From Alphaproteobacteria bacterium (GTDB taxonomy: Bacteria > Pseudomonadota > Alphaproteobacteria > Rhizobiales > OSC116), in NCBI GenBank assembly GCA_002400495.2, contig NVQL02000019.1, positions 1 through 56,216 on the forward strand: 56,216 bases of DNA, read 5' to 3'. Position numbers and translations under genes: made by a program. Positions within the stretch are counted from its first letter, which is position 1. The number at the start of each line of letters is the position of its first letter. Of the stretch, positions 17,141 to 26,955 are shown piece by piece. The notes under the pieces are model-generated. The model was not told the origin of the DNA, did not search any database, and was given only the letters and a program-made list of their open reading frames with translations.

Positions 17141-18220
17141 CTACATTTCATCTTGCAAGGCAGAAAGTTTACGGGCTTGATCGTCATTAATTAGCGCATC
17201 GACCATCTCGTGCAGGCCATCGCCAGCGATTAATTTATCGAGTTTATAAAGCGTTAGGTTGATGCGATGATCGGATACGCGGCCTTGCGGGAAGTTATAT
17301 GTGCGGATGCGTTCAGAACGATCGCCAGAGCCGACTTGTTCTTTGCGGTCGCCCGCGCGAATGTCGTGCAAGCGTTGGCGCTCGGCTTCGTATATGCGTG
17401 AGCGCAAGACCATCATGCCTTTGGCGCGGTTTTTATGTTGGCTTTTTTCATCTTGTTGGATGACCACGATGCCCGTGGGTAAATGGGTGATGCGGATCGC
17501 ACTGTCGGTGGTGTTGACCGACTGGCCGCCTGGGCCAGACGCGCGGAAGACATCAATGCGCAGGTCTTTGTCTTCGATTTTAACATCGACCTCTTCGGCC
17601 TCGGGCAATACTGCAACTGTGGCGGCTGAGGTATGCACCCGTCCGCCCGATTCAGTAGAAGGCACACGTTGCACGCGGTGCACGCCAGACTCGTATTTTA
17701 GTTTGGCAAACACGCCTTTGCCAGTGACTGAGGCGATGATCTCTTTAAAGCCGCCGCGCTCGGATGAGCTGGCTGACATGGTTTCGACCTTCCAGCCGTT
17801 GAGTGACGCATAGCGTTGATACATGCGAAATAAATCGCCTGCGAAAAGGGCTGCTTCATCACCGCCTGTGCCAGCGCGGATTTCTAGAATGGCGTTTTTC
17901 TCATCGGCCATGTCTTTGGGTAATAGCTGAATTTGTAAGTCATGCTCAAGTTTGGGCAGGCTTTTTTCGAGATCGGAAATTTCTTGTTTGGCCATTTCGA
18001 GCATTTCGGCATCGGAATCTTTATCGGCTTGAATTTCTTTTAAATCGGCGATTTCATCGCGGGCGCTGATGATTTTGCGCAGCATTTCAATCACCGGTGA
18101 TAGTTCGGCATGCTCTTTTGATAGGGCGATTAATTTATCGGCAGGTGGGCCTGAGGAAAGTTCAGACTCGATGGCATCGAAACGACTGAGTAATTGATCG
18201 ATTTTTTCTTGTTTAATCAT
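17141..18220 (-). CDS. prfA: Peptide chain release factor 1
   Basis: Reads UAA and UAG stop codons and triggers peptide release. At 359 residues it has the usual RF1 length. The catalytic G-G-Q is at 231-233. The RF1 codon-recognition tripeptide of the P-x-T type is P187-S-T189 in [10 protein letters not shown], where many family members have P-A-T or P-E-T. prmC lies immediately downstream. Confidence 0.97.
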   Translation of the reverse strand: MIKQEKIDQLLSRFDAIESELSSGPPADKLIALSKEHAELSPVIEMLRKIISARDEIADLKEIQADKDSDAEMLEMAKQEISDLEKSLPKLEHDLQIQLLPKDMADEKNAILEIRAGTGGDEAALFAGDLFRMYQRYASLNGWKVETMSASSSERGGFKEIIASVTGKGVFAKLKYESGVHRVQRVPSTESGGRVHTSAATVAVLPEAEEVDVKIEDKDLRIDVFRASGPGGQSVNTTDSAIRITHLPTGIVVIQQDEKSQHKNRAKGMMVLRSRIYEAERQRLHDIRAGDRKEQVGSGDRSERIRTYNFPQGRVSDHRINLTLYKLDKLIAGDGLHEMVDALINDDQARKLSALQDEM

Positions 18221-18290
18221 ATTTTACTTTGGCAATGCAGCCATCAACTTTGTGAGGCGGTCAGAGCTAACTTTCTAGTTTGAAATTTGG

Positions 18291-19802
18291 CTAATTTGAA
18301 AATTGGTTAAAGCGTTGTTCAACAGAGACAAGGTCGAGTGTTTCATCTTTTACACCCAATTTACCGAGTAATTGTTTGCCTTTATAAACGTCTAGTACAC
18401 CTGCGTCAGCGAGGGAAATAATCACACCTACAATTTTAGGAAAAGTGAATATTTTTTCGGGAGTTAGCTCGCCTGAAAATAGGATTTGGGCGGCATCATC
18501 TTCGATCAGAATCCAACTGTTTTCGCTGGCATGTAGGCTAAATTTTTCATTGTCTGTCGGCAATTGTGCCAATGCTTGTTGGATTGGATCTACGGGTACT
18601 TGCAGATCGCCTGCGCTGGTTTGTTTTGCGGCTTCCTCTGCGGCAGCGATGTTTGCGGTTTCGACCAAATCGTCATTAATGGTTTGGCTGATGGCATCAG
18701 TCGGGGCGATGGCGTTTTCTGCTGCGCTATTTTCGCCGGTATCGGTGATGAGATCGCCGATATTTTCGGTGGTTTGGCCGGAAGTGCCGACCTCTGGTTG
18801 GCTAATTAAAACCAATGGTTTTTGCACCATTACGGCGGTTGGAGCGTTGAGGTCGTCAGAACCTTGGGTGATGATTTTGCTGTCTAATGTGCCTATTTTT
18901 TTGGCTTTCTGGCCTTCCGGCACACGGTCAGTATCTTTGACAATACTAATATTACTATCATTGTTGGCATTGGCGTCAGTACTGACGCTGATGGCGCTGG
19001 TATCATTATTGGGTTTATCGTCACTTGAACTGGTGACACTTTCGGTAATTTGGTTGCTGATTTGATTTAAGGTTTGGCCAGAGCCATATTTTAAATTGGC
19101 GTAATAGGCACCGCCAGCGGCAACCAAAACTAAGATAATTGACAGAATTAATTTAAGCCAAGGGAATGGTTTGCTTTTTGGGTTTGAGGTGATTGGCTCA
19201 TGGATGGTAAGGGGTTGTATACCGGTTATTTCTTGAGTGGGGGTTGGCTCTACATGATTAGCTAAATCAGCGTCTTGCTCATCTTCGGGTTGATCGTTGG
19301 CTTTGAGGCTATCGATGCCTGAGGCATCCAGCGCTTCCAATGTTTTGCGGGCTTCATCGGTGAAGGCGTCTTCATATTGGTCTTCATCATGAATGTCTAT
19401 ATCGACATCATCTATTTGGTAGATGTCTTGCTCATCACCTGTGGAGGTGGCTTCAGGCTCATGATAATTTTGCCTGAAAGTGGCTAAAACCTGATCAGCA
19501 TCAAGGCTGAGCAATGCAGCATAAGTGTGTATATAATATTCGACATAATCTTGCTGCTCGACATGTTGAAATGAGCCTTGTTCGACAGCTTCTAGCTCGA
19601 TAGTAGATAGGCCTGTATGTTCATTTAAATCAGAAATATTATAACCAAGCGCTTCGCGGGCTTGTTTAAATTGAGCGCCGAGATCAGTTAAATTTTGTTG
19701 TTTGATCTGATTTTCTTCAGCCAATTTATTACTCTCTTCTGTGTCACTTGGCCGAAGGCTCGTTGCGGCAGAGTTGGGGTTTCTATTACTAATATCTGAC
19801 AT
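18291..19802 (-). CDS. RodZ-like cell-shape protein
   Basis: A 503-residue protein with a cytoplasmic helix-turn-helix of the HTH_25 type at about residues 40-110 (L-G-A-Q-F-K-Q-A-R-E-A-L-G), an acidic linker, one membrane segment near residues 216-236, a Thr/Asp-rich periplasmic stretch and a DUF4115-like domain at the C-terminus (about 425-495). This matches RodZ, which links MreB to the membrane. Related species often have ispG and hisS between rodZ and prfA; they are absent here. It lies between ptsP and prfA on the same strand. Confidence 0.85.
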   Translation of the reverse strand: MSDISNRNPNSAATSLRPSDTEESNKLAEENQIKQQNLTDLGAQFKQAREALGYNISDLNEHTGLSTIELEAVEQGSFQHVEQQDYVEYYIHTYAALLSLDADQVLATFRQNYHEPEATSTGDEQDIYQIDDVDIDIHDEDQYEDAFTDEARKTLEALDASGIDSLKANDQPEDEQDADLANHVEPTPTQEITGIQPLTIHEPITSNPKSKPFPWLKLILSIILVLVAAGGAYYANLKYGSGQTLNQISNQITESVTSSSDDKPNNDTSAISVSTDANANNDSNISIVKDTDRVPEGQKAKKIGTLDSKIITQGSDDLNAPTAVMVQKPLVLISQPEVGTSGQTTENIGDLITDTGENSAAENAIAPTDAISQTINDDLVETANIAAAEEAAKQTSAGDLQVPVDPIQQALAQLPTDNEKFSLHASENSWILIEDDAAQILFSGELTPEKIFTFPKIVGVIISLADAGVLDVYKGKQLLGKLGVKDETLDLVSVEQRFNQFSN

Positions 19803-19928
19803 GGGCGGGCTTTGTAAACAAAATTCGAGCTTATTTATAAAATAAATATAGGTTTAAGACTAGTTAAATAAAGGCTTAGGACGATTTTTTTTACTTAGTT
19901 GTGGCAAGAATATAACTATGTGCGGGAT

Positions 19929-22337
19929 TTAAACATTTATCTTTATGTTGTTTTCAGCAATATAATCGGAAATTATATCATTTATACCTTCGCAATTACT
20001 ATCTAAATGCTGGTTTAAAAATAAGCTAAATTTTTGCAAATCAAGTGATCTAACCATCATTTTTACCGGGCCAACTGAGGCGCTATTCATTGAAAGATGT
20101 TTAAAGCCAATGCCCAGTAAAGCCAAGGCTAATTTGGGCCTGCCAGCAATTTCACCGCATAAAGATAAAGGAATGTTGGCGGCATTGGCGGCGACAACAA
20201 TGGTGCGTAACATGTTGAGGATAGGTGTGGTGAGGCTATGATAACGGCCTTGCAATAAAGGATTGCCGCGATCGGCAGCATAGGTGAATTGCAACAAATC
20301 ATTGCTGCCAACCGAGGCAAAATCAACCTCATCAAACAAAGCCGATAATTGCCATAAAAGTGCAGGCACTTCAATCATCACACCCAGATTAATCTTAGTG
20401 GGCATGCCAATATTTTTAGCTTTTAGTTTGGCTTTTTCGCCTTCAACAAATTTTTTGGCTTGGCGAAATTCGGAAATATCGGCAACCATTGGGAACATGA
20501 TGTTAAGCTCATGGCCGCGGGCGGCCATTAATAAAGCGCGCAATTGATGGCGAAATAGGCCGGGGCGATCGAGCGCCATGCGGATGGCACGCCACCCTAA
20601 GGCTGGATTTTCTTCTTTGGTGCTTCTTATATAAGGCAGGACTTTATCGCCACCGACATCAAAGGTGCGAAAGGTGATTTTTTTATCGCCTAATTGATCA
20701 AAGGCTTTTTTATAATTAGCGGTGAGTGCGTCTTTGCCAGGATATTTGGACAATAGCATTAATTGCACTTCGGTGCGGTAGAGGCCAATGCCTTGAGCGC
20801 CGCTTTCGTCAAAATGTTCTAAATCGACATCTAGGCCTGCATTGATCATCAGATCGATGTCTTGATTGTCAATTGATTTGGCGGGCAATAGGCGAATTTT
20901 TGCGTATTCTTGTTGTTTTTCGGCAAACAGGGCTTTTTTATCGATGAAACTATTGAGGATTTCATTACGCGGGCGTAAATATAGCTCGGCAGTTTCAGCA
21001 TCGATAATGACGGGGTCATTTTGTTCGATATAATTGAATATATCGGCCACGCCGCCAATGGCAGGTATGCCCAATGCGCGGGCGACAATGCCAGCGTGGC
21101 TGTTGGTGGCACCTTCTTCGAGCACCAAGCCTTTTAATTTGTTTTGGTCATAATCTAGCAATTCGGCGGGGCCTAAATTACGTGCCACTAAAATGGTGTC
21201 ATCGGGCAATTCGGCAGAGACGGATGTGGCTTGATTGTTGGTCAATATGCGCAGCAGGCGGTTGCCTAAATCATCTAAATCGTGCAATCTCTCGCGCAAA
21301 TAAGGGTCGGCTTGGCGCAACATTTGGGCGCGGGTGGAGATTTGCACTTTTTCGACCGCAATTTCGGCGGTGATGCCTTTGGTTAGCGCTTCGTGTATTT
21401 TGCGTTTCCAACCACGATCGTTGGCAAACATTAAAAAGGTTTCGAGAATGTCGCGATGTTCACCTGTATGGGCCAGATCTGGATTTTCTAACATATCGGC
21501 GATTGAGGCGCGTAATGTGCGGATGGCTTGGCTTAGACGTTTATGCTCGGCCTCGACATCATCAGACATGAGGTTGGTGATTTTAATACGTGGTTGATGC
21601 AATACAACATGGCCAATGGCTATGCCGCTTGAAAATGAAATGCCTTTGAGGTTGACGGGCATGCTGTGGGTGGCATCGACAATTTCTGGCTTATCATCTT
21701 GGCCACTGACCACGCCTGATAAGCGAATGCTTTTGCTGGTTGAAATGACTTCGGCTAGCAGCATAGAGACGGTGTATAAAACTTCGCATTCTTCTTCGGA
21801 ATAAATGCGCATGCTTTTATTTTGCACGGTCAAGACACCAATTGAAATGCCGTGTTTTAAAATGGGTACGCCTAAAAAGCTATGATAGACATCTTCGCCG
21901 GTCTCGGGCAGAAACACGAAATTGGGATGTGAGCGGGCGTTGGGTAAGTTTAGATGAGCTGCAGTTTTAGCGATATAGCTGATCAAGCCTTGGCCAGCAG
22001 GCATTTTGGCGGTGTGAACCGCATCTTTATTGAGGCCTTCGGTGGCGAAAAGTTCTAGCTCGCCCGTGTTTAATACCAAATATATAGAGGACACTTCGGC
22101 CTGCATATTGCTTGAAACCAGCAGGGTGATTTTGTCGAGGCGGGTTTGATCATCATTATCTTGGCTGGCCATAATTTCGCGCAAATCGCGCAGAATTTGC
22201 TGTGGGCCTGCAGCAAAGGCCGTCATTGGTTGGCCAGACTCGATGCTTATGACAGCTGGCGCTGTATCTGGACTCACAGCAGCTGGTGCTGCTTCTGGAG
22301 TTGAAGAAGGTTGATTATTTTGTTCACGATCACTCAA
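19929..22337 (-). CDS. ptsP: Nitrogen-PTS enzyme I (EI-Ntr)
   Basis: Takes phosphate from phosphoenolpyruvate and passes it to NPr in the nitrogen phosphotransferase system. At 802 residues it carries an N-terminal GAF domain (about residues 50-200), the swivelling phosphohistidine domain with G-A-T-N-S-H-A-G (the phosphorylated His), and the PEP-binding barrel ending in L-C-G-E-I-A-G with the active-site Cys. A Pro/Ala-rich leader of about 40 residues precedes the GAF domain. It follows lysC by about 90 bases on the same strand, a common alphaproteobacterial order. Confidence 0.95.
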   Translation of the reverse strand: MSDREQNNQPSSTPEAAPAAVSPDTAPAVISIESGQPMTAFAAGPQQILRDLREIMASQDNDDQTRLDKITLLVSSNMQAEVSSIYLVLNTGELELFATEGLNKDAVHTAKMPAGQGLISYIAKTAAHLNLPNARSHPNFVFLPETGEDVYHSFLGVPILKHGISIGVLTVQNKSMRIYSEEECEVLYTVSMLLAEVISTSKSIRLSGVVSGQDDKPEIVDATHSMPVNLKGISFSSGIAIGHVVLHQPRIKITNLMSDDVEAEHKRLSQAIRTLRASIADMLENPDLAHTGEHRDILETFLMFANDRGWKRKIHEALTKGITAEIAVEKVQISTRAQMLRQADPYLRERLHDLDDLGNRLLRILTNNQATSVSAELPDDTILVARNLGPAELLDYDQNKLKGLVLEEGATNSHAGIVARALGIPAIGGVADIFNYIEQNDPVIIDAETAELYLRPRNEILNSFIDKKALFAEKQQEYAKIRLLPAKSIDNQDIDLMINAGLDVDLEHFDESGAQGIGLYRTEVQLMLLSKYPGKDALTANYKKAFDQLGDKKITFRTFDVGGDKVLPYIRSTKEENPALGWRAIRMALDRPGLFRHQLRALLMAARGHELNIMFPMVADISEFRQAKKFVEGEKAKLKAKNIGMPTKINLGVMIEVPALLWQLSALFDEVDFASVGSNDLLQFTYAADRGNPLLQGRYHSLTTPILNMLRTIVVAANAANIPLSLCGEIAGRPKLALALLGIGFKHLSMNSASVGPVKMMVRSLDLQKFSLFLNQHLDSNCEGINDIISDYIAENNIKINV

Positions 22338-22430
22338 GTTGTGGCCTTTTTTTGATAGCTTCTACTTTGAATTTAAATCGATTCGTGCTGCCGTTTTGTC
22401 CATTATATAGTTAATAAACGGGTTTGTAAA

Positions 22431-23717
22431 TTAATTCACATCTAAATCATAAGCAGTATGCAAGGCGCGCACTGCCAATTCGATATATTCGGCATCTATC
22501 AGCACGCTGACTTTTATTTCGCTGGTGGTGATGGCAATGATGTTTATGCCTTTTTTGGCCAAGGTTTCGAACATTTTTGCCGCCACACCTGCATGTGAGC
22601 GCATGCCCACGCCGATGACTGAAATTTTAACGATCGAAGTGGCGGATAAGATTTTTTCATAACCGATATTTTCGGCATTATCTTCAATAACTTTAAGCGC
22701 TTTATTAAGATCACCTTCGGGTACGGTGAAGGTCATATTGGTAAATTTACCATCTTCGGAAACATTTTGCACAATCATATCAACATTGACATTGGCTTCG
22801 GACAAAGGAATAAAAATACGCGCTGAAATGCCAGGTTTGTCGGATATATTGACCAATGTGACTTTGGCTTCATCTTTTGAATAAGTGATGCCGCTTACAA
22901 GTTCTTGTTCCATAATTTCGTCCTCATCACAGACCAGTGTGCCTGGGTGATTGCTGATGCCTGTTGTTAAATTTGTGAAATCGCTGTCTCTTGTCGGGCG
23001 GGCGGTCTCGGGGTCTTCGAAGCTGGAGCGCACCGCAAGGCGCACTTTGTGAATCATCGCCAATTCGACCGAGCGGGTGAGCAAAACTTTGGCGCCCAAT
23101 GAAGCCATTTCGAGCATTTCTTCGTAAGAAATGCGGTTGAGTTTTTTGGCATTGGGCACGATGCGCGGGTCGGTGGTGTAGACGCCGTCGACATCGGTGT
23201 AAATGTCGCAAATGTCAGCTTGGATGGCGGCGGCAATGGCGACGGCTGTGGTGTCTGACCCGCCGCGGCCTAATGTGGTGATGCGGCCATCATCTGCGAG
23301 GCCTTGGAAGCCTGCAATGACCGCCACTTGGCTTTCATCTTGCATGCGTTTTATTATTTCTGTGCCATCGATATCTTCGATGCGGGCGGCGCCATGTATA
23401 TTTGAGGTTTTAATGGGAATTTGCCAGCCGAGCCAAGAGCGTGCGTTGACGCCCATGGATTGCAGCATGACTGACAATAAACCGATGGTGATTTGTTCGC
23501 CAGTGGCGACAATGGCGTCATATTCGCGGGCGTCATGCATTGGACTGGCTTCACGCGTCCAATCGATCAATTGGTTGGTGGTGCCTGACATGGCGCTGAG
23601 CACAACGGCGACTTGGTTGCCGCCATCAATTTCGCGTTTTACATGTTTGGCAACATTGCGTATGCAGTCAATATCTGCCACGCTGGTGCCGCCAAATTTC
23701 ATGACTATCCGTGCCAT
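22431..23717 (-). CDS. lysC: Aspartate kinase
   Basis: Phosphorylates aspartate, the first step to lysine, threonine, methionine and diaminopimelate. At 428 residues it has the kinase signature V-M-K-F-G-G-T-S-V at residues 5-13, the T-L-G-R-G-G-S-D-T motif near residue 170, and two C-terminal ACT domains (about 275-428) expected to bind lysine and threonine for feedback control. It leads the lysC-ptsP set. In many alphaproteobacteria ubiG is its divergent neighbour; here repeats and a 26-kb accessory stretch follow upstream. Confidence 0.96.
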   Translation of the reverse strand: MARIVMKFGGTSVADIDCIRNVAKHVKREIDGGNQVAVVLSAMSGTTNQLIDWTREASPMHDAREYDAIVATGEQITIGLLSVMLQSMGVNARSWLGWQIPIKTSNIHGAARIEDIDGTEIIKRMQDESQVAVIAGFQGLADDGRITTLGRGGSDTTAVAIAAAIQADICDIYTDVDGVYTTDPRIVPNAKKLNRISYEEMLEMASLGAKVLLTRSVELAMIHKVRLAVRSSFEDPETARPTRDSDFTNLTTGISNHPGTLVCDEDEIMEQELVSGITYSKDEAKVTLVNISDKPGISARIFIPLSEANVNVDMIVQNVSEDGKFTNMTFTVPEGDLNKALKVIEDNAENIGYEKILSATSIVKISVIGVGMRSHAGVAAKMFETLAKKGINIIAITTSEIKVSVLIDAEYIELAVRALHTAYDLDVN

Positions 23718-23824
23718 ACAAACTCCTACTTAGGTGCGGATTATTTTTGCAGAAGATATAGAGGGAAACGGAGGGGAATGCAAAGCAAATTCGGAGTTTC
23801 TATCTATTTCTGAGAATCCCTTAA

Positions 23825-24161
23825 GAAAGTTGGCTGTACTGCTTATGCTCTGGAAGTTTGCATTATGTTTGGCACTGCGTGCGCGAACTCCGTTCGCTTG
23901 CTAAGCCACTCAGCCGCTGATCGGGAGCAAATTCACCACCCAACCTTACCGCATTATGCTTAGTGAGACTCCGAGTATAGGTGCCATATAGTTTATTCAG
24001 TGTGCTTTGCTTGGGAAAAGGGTCCGAAGCCGTAGGCTGAGGCAAGCGCGACTGCGCGTCGCCGTTAGGCGTAGCAAGCGATACGGAGTATCGCGCCCGC
24101 AGGGGCTCACTAGAGAGCGTAGCGAACGTAAAAATGCTGACTTCCAGGGTGTTGGCAGGAT
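23825..24161 (+). repeat. Mosaic hairpin repeat, copy 5
   Basis: Has both end repeats (AGAAAGTTGGCTGTACTGC on the left; GACTTCCAGGGTGTTGGCAG on the right). Its inner arm differs from most (GCGCGAACTCCGTTCGC), and its GGAG hairpin has its own stem, GCGATA / TATCGC at 24078-24094, where other copies have GCACGC / GCGTGC. It lies directly upstream of lysC and in tandem with copy 6. Confidence 0.88.
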
Positions 24162-24245
24162 GCTGCCCTGTGGTTGCTGAGAAGTTGTGATGTTGAGGTT
24201 TGTGCTGGGGTTGCGGGTGCTGAGCCTGCGGTTGTCGATGTTAAA

Positions 24246-24578
24246 GACATAAGAAAGTTGGCTGTACTGCCTATGCTCTGGAAGTTTGCTTTATGTTTGG
24301 CACTGCGTGCGTTCGCTCCGCTCTCTAGCTAAGCCACTCAGCCGCTGGTCGGGGGCGAATTTGGCACCTAAATTGGCTGCATTACGCTTAGTGAGCTGGA
24401 GTTTGGCGGAGCGCCGAGTATAGGTGCTATATAGTTTACTCGGTGTGCTTTTCGTGGAAAAAGGGTCTGAAGCCGTAGGCTGAGGCAAGCGCGACTGCGC
24501 GTCGCCGTTAGGCGTGGCAAGAGAGCGGAGCGAACGCACGCTAGTGCCGCTAGCCCACCGAAGGTGGGTGTAAAAAAT
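24246..24578 (+). repeat. Mosaic hairpin repeat, copy 6 (right end lost)
   Basis: Direct-orientation neighbour of copy 5, separated by about 85 bases. It begins with GACATAAGAAAGTTGGC and holds the full core and hairpins, but it stops at the stop codon of the Lrp gene (TAA at 24580-24582 on the minus strand). The right terminal repeat is missing. Confidence 0.88.
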
Positions 24579-24579
24579 G

Positions 24580-25077
24580 TTAAATATATTCAGGCGCATC
24601 ATCGACTAGTTCATCAAGGGGGTAGCCGGTGAATTCTTTTACGTGTTGTAGGACGACGAAGCTTTTGCAGGTGGCGGCGTTGGTTTCGCTTAGGATTTCG
24701 TCGGAAAGTTTGTTATATTCTTCCATATCTTTGCAGATGAAGCGGACGAAATAATCGAAGGGGCCTGAGACTTTGAAACATTCGACGATGCGGTTGTGGT
24801 TGCGGGCATATTGCTCGAACTGTACGAAGCTTTCCATATTGTGGGAATTGAGGGCGACCTCGGCAATGATTGTATCGTGATGGCGGAGTTTTGATAGGTC
24901 TAGCCGCGCCATATAGCCTTTGATAATGCCAGACTTTTCTAGTTTGCGCATGCGTTGGTGGCAGGGGCTGGCGCTTAAATTTACTTGTTCTGATAGGTCG
25001 GAATTGGAAATGCGGCCGTTTTTTTGCAAAAGGGATAGTATTTTTACGAAAATGCGATCCATTTTTATGTGTGCCAT
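24580..25077 (-). CDS. Lrp/AsnC family transcriptional regulator
   Basis: A 165-residue feast/famine regulator: a helix-turn-helix at about residues 5-55 (I-S-N-S-D-L-S-E-Q-V-N-L-S) followed by an alpha/beta RAM ligand-binding domain that ends in the V-V-L-Q-H-V-K-E-F-T-G-Y-P segment. ATG 25077 is chosen because GAGGG lies 7 bases upstream; an ATG further out at 25116 would overlap the plsC-like gene. It follows that gene by 10 bases and is probably co-transcribed with it. The effector is not predictable. Confidence 0.88.
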   Translation of the reverse strand: MAHIKMDRIFVKILSLLQKNGRISNSDLSEQVNLSASPCHQRMRKLEKSGIIKGYMARLDLSKLRHHDTIIAEVALNSHNMESFVQFEQYARNHNRIVECFKVSGPFDYFVRFICKDMEEYNKLSDEILSETNAATCKSFVVLQHVKEFTGYPLDELVDDAPEYI

Positions 25078-25087
25078 AATGTGCCCT

Positions 25088-25921
25088 CTAGTCAACTTTG
25101 GTAATAACGCCATCAATTTTAACTTGGCCGTCTTTAATGATGATGGTTTGGTGTTTGGCCGCCTCTAGCCATTTTGCTGTTTTTGCGGCTGGTGGCGGGT
25201 TGGTGGCGCGGAAGCTTTCTTGCTCAAGCGCGACTTTTTTGGTCATCATGGTGCTGTGCAATTGTTCGGTGAATTTTTCACGCTCTAAATCTTTATCAAT
25301 CACTGGCATGAAATCAATAATCACTTTGCCGGGATAGCGCATGAATGAGTTGCGTGCCCAGAACAGGCCAGAATTTTGTGCAACGGGTAGGCAATCGAGA
25401 TGCAAAGCCTCGTAAATGGCAATAACACCTTGTTTTAATTTCACAACCTCGCCGGGTGCAACGCGGGTGCCTTCGGGGAAAATCATCACTTGGCCGTTGT
25501 GCAAAATACGAGATTTTGACTCTTTGACAATGAATTTTATGGTTTTGGCACGGCCACCACGCACAATGGGGATGAAGCGTAATTTATATAATGCCCAGCC
25601 AAAAGCGGGAATGCGGCCGAGGCTGACTTTAAACAGCATAATGGGAAATTTGAGATATTTAGCTAGCAAAATAATCTCTAAGAAGGATTGATGATTACAG
25701 GCGACCAATAATTTTCTGTCGGGAATGTTATGCAAGCCACGGGCTTCAATCTCTATATTGCAAATCCATTTTAGCAAATAAGGCACTTGATGCGCCCAAG
25801 ATACCATAACCCAACGGGTCATGGCTTTGGGGAAAGGCAGGGCGATGATGCAGACCACGAGCCACATAATCATGTGAATGTAAAAAACCACATTGAATAT
25901 CAACGATTTAATAAATAACAT
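25088..25921 (-). CDS. Lysophospholipid acyltransferase (PlsC/AGPAT family)
   Basis: Predicted to acylate 1-acyl-glycerol-3-phosphate or a similar lysolipid at the inner membrane. The protein is 277 residues from ATG 25921, which has GGGG upstream and a hydrophobic N-terminus (two segments within the first 50 residues). The acyltransferase motif is N-H-Q-S-F-L-E, so the usual H-x4-D is H-x4-E here. F-P-E-G-T-R is intact, as is P-I-V-R-G-G. It lies between the LysR gene and the Lrp gene on the same strand. It may be a paralogue rather than the housekeeping PlsC. Confidence 0.85.
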   Translation of the reverse strand: MLFIKSLIFNVVFYIHMIMWLVVCIIALPFPKAMTRWVMVSWAHQVPYLLKWICNIEIEARGLHNIPDRKLLVACNHQSFLEIILLAKYLKFPIMLFKVSLGRIPAFGWALYKLRFIPIVRGGRAKTIKFIVKESKSRILHNGQVMIFPEGTRVAPGEVVKLKQGVIAIYEALHLDCLPVAQNSGLFWARNSFMRYPGKVIIDFMPVIDKDLEREKFTEQLHSTMMTKKVALEQESFRATNPPPAAKTAKWLEAAKHQTIIIKDGQVKIDGVITKVD

Positions 25922-25940
25922 TCTTGCCCCAATTTCTAAA

Positions 25941-26846
25941 CTATATTTTGCTAAAATAGTCGCAAAGTTGATCGTAAACAAGCCTAATTCGGCGTGATGT
26001 TTTGACCTCGCGGTGGGCAGTGACCCAAATGGGCATGGTGCCAAGATCATAATTGGTAAAAACGGGATGTAAATCGGCATGAGTTTGGCACAGGCTGACC
26101 ACCTGAAAGCCTATGCCAAGGCCTGCTTTAAGGCTGTGCCAGTTCACTTCTTGGGAATCGGATCTGATGTTGAAATGATGTTTACCAATGTCTTTGCCGT
26201 TAGATTTAATGCCCAATTGTTTAAAACCGTCAATGATCATGGTGTCGCGGTCATAACCGATAAAATCATGGGATAGGAATTTGGTTATATCAGTGGGGGT
26301 TAATGCCATTAATTCATCAAAACGCGGGTAATTTTGGCTGACATAAATGCCCATTGCCAAATCATTGACCTTGCGGCAGATTAAATCGTCTTGATTGGGT
26401 TGGTACATGCGGATGGCGATGTCTGCCTCGCGCTCTAGCAGGTTATCGGTGCGGTTATTGGCGACGATTTCAAAATTTATTTCGGGGTGAAGATTGCGGA
26501 TGTGGCGGATGGCTTGGGGTAGGTGGTTGACCGCGACCATCTCGGAGGCGGTGATGCGCACTGTGCCTGCCACTTGCTGGGATTTGCCTGCTGCGATGAG
26601 GCTGATGTTATCGGCAAATTGTTTCATGCTTTTGGCTTGTTCGGCAAGCTGCATGCCGAGTTCGGTGATTTTATAACCCTTTTGGGTGCGGTCAAACAAG
26701 CGGATGTTGAGGTGAGTTTCGAGTTGTTCGATGTGGCGGCCAATGGTTGGTTGAGTGCTGCCTAATTGAGCTGCGGCTTTGGACAGGCTGCCCATATTGG
26801 CGACGGCTAAAAAGCTGTTTAATAGATTCCAATCAACGTCTCGCAT
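25941..26846 (-). CDS. LysR family transcriptional regulator
   Basis: A 301-residue LTTR with an N-terminal winged helix (about residues 5-65; S-L-S-K-A-A-A-Q-L-G-S-T-Q-P-T-I) and a C-terminal inducer-binding domain from about residue 95. It is divergent from the NAD(P)-binding epimerase-like gene at 26956, which is its most likely target by the usual LysR rule. The 109-base gap would hold the operator. The plsC-like gene follows 19 bases downstream. Confidence 0.92.
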   Translation of the reverse strand: MRDVDWNLLNSFLAVANMGSLSKAAAQLGSTQPTIGRHIEQLETHLNIRLFDRTQKGYKITELGMQLAEQAKSMKQFADNISLIAAGKSQQVAGTVRITASEMVAVNHLPQAIRHIRNLHPEINFEIVANNRTDNLLEREADIAIRMYQPNQDDLICRKVNDLAMGIYVSQNYPRFDELMALTPTDITKFLSHDFIGYDRDTMIIDGFKQLGIKSNGKDIGKHHFNIRSDSQEVNWHSLKAGLGIGFQVVSLCQTHADLHPVFTNYDLGTMPIWVTAHREVKTSRRIRLVYDQLCDYFSKI

Positions 26847-26955
26847 ATTTTTGTTCCGTATTCATTTATGTATATCTAGCTACCATAATTTGCGGCTTAT
26901 TATAAGTTTTTGTTTGGACTAAATATAACATATCTACAATTTGAAGGATTTAATC

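Noticed and set aside
22338..23824. Lysine riboswitch upstream of lysC
   Set aside because: The spacer upstream of the lysC start is short and then becomes repeat copy 5. I cannot see the lysine-aptamer core, and such switches are rare in alphaproteobacteria.
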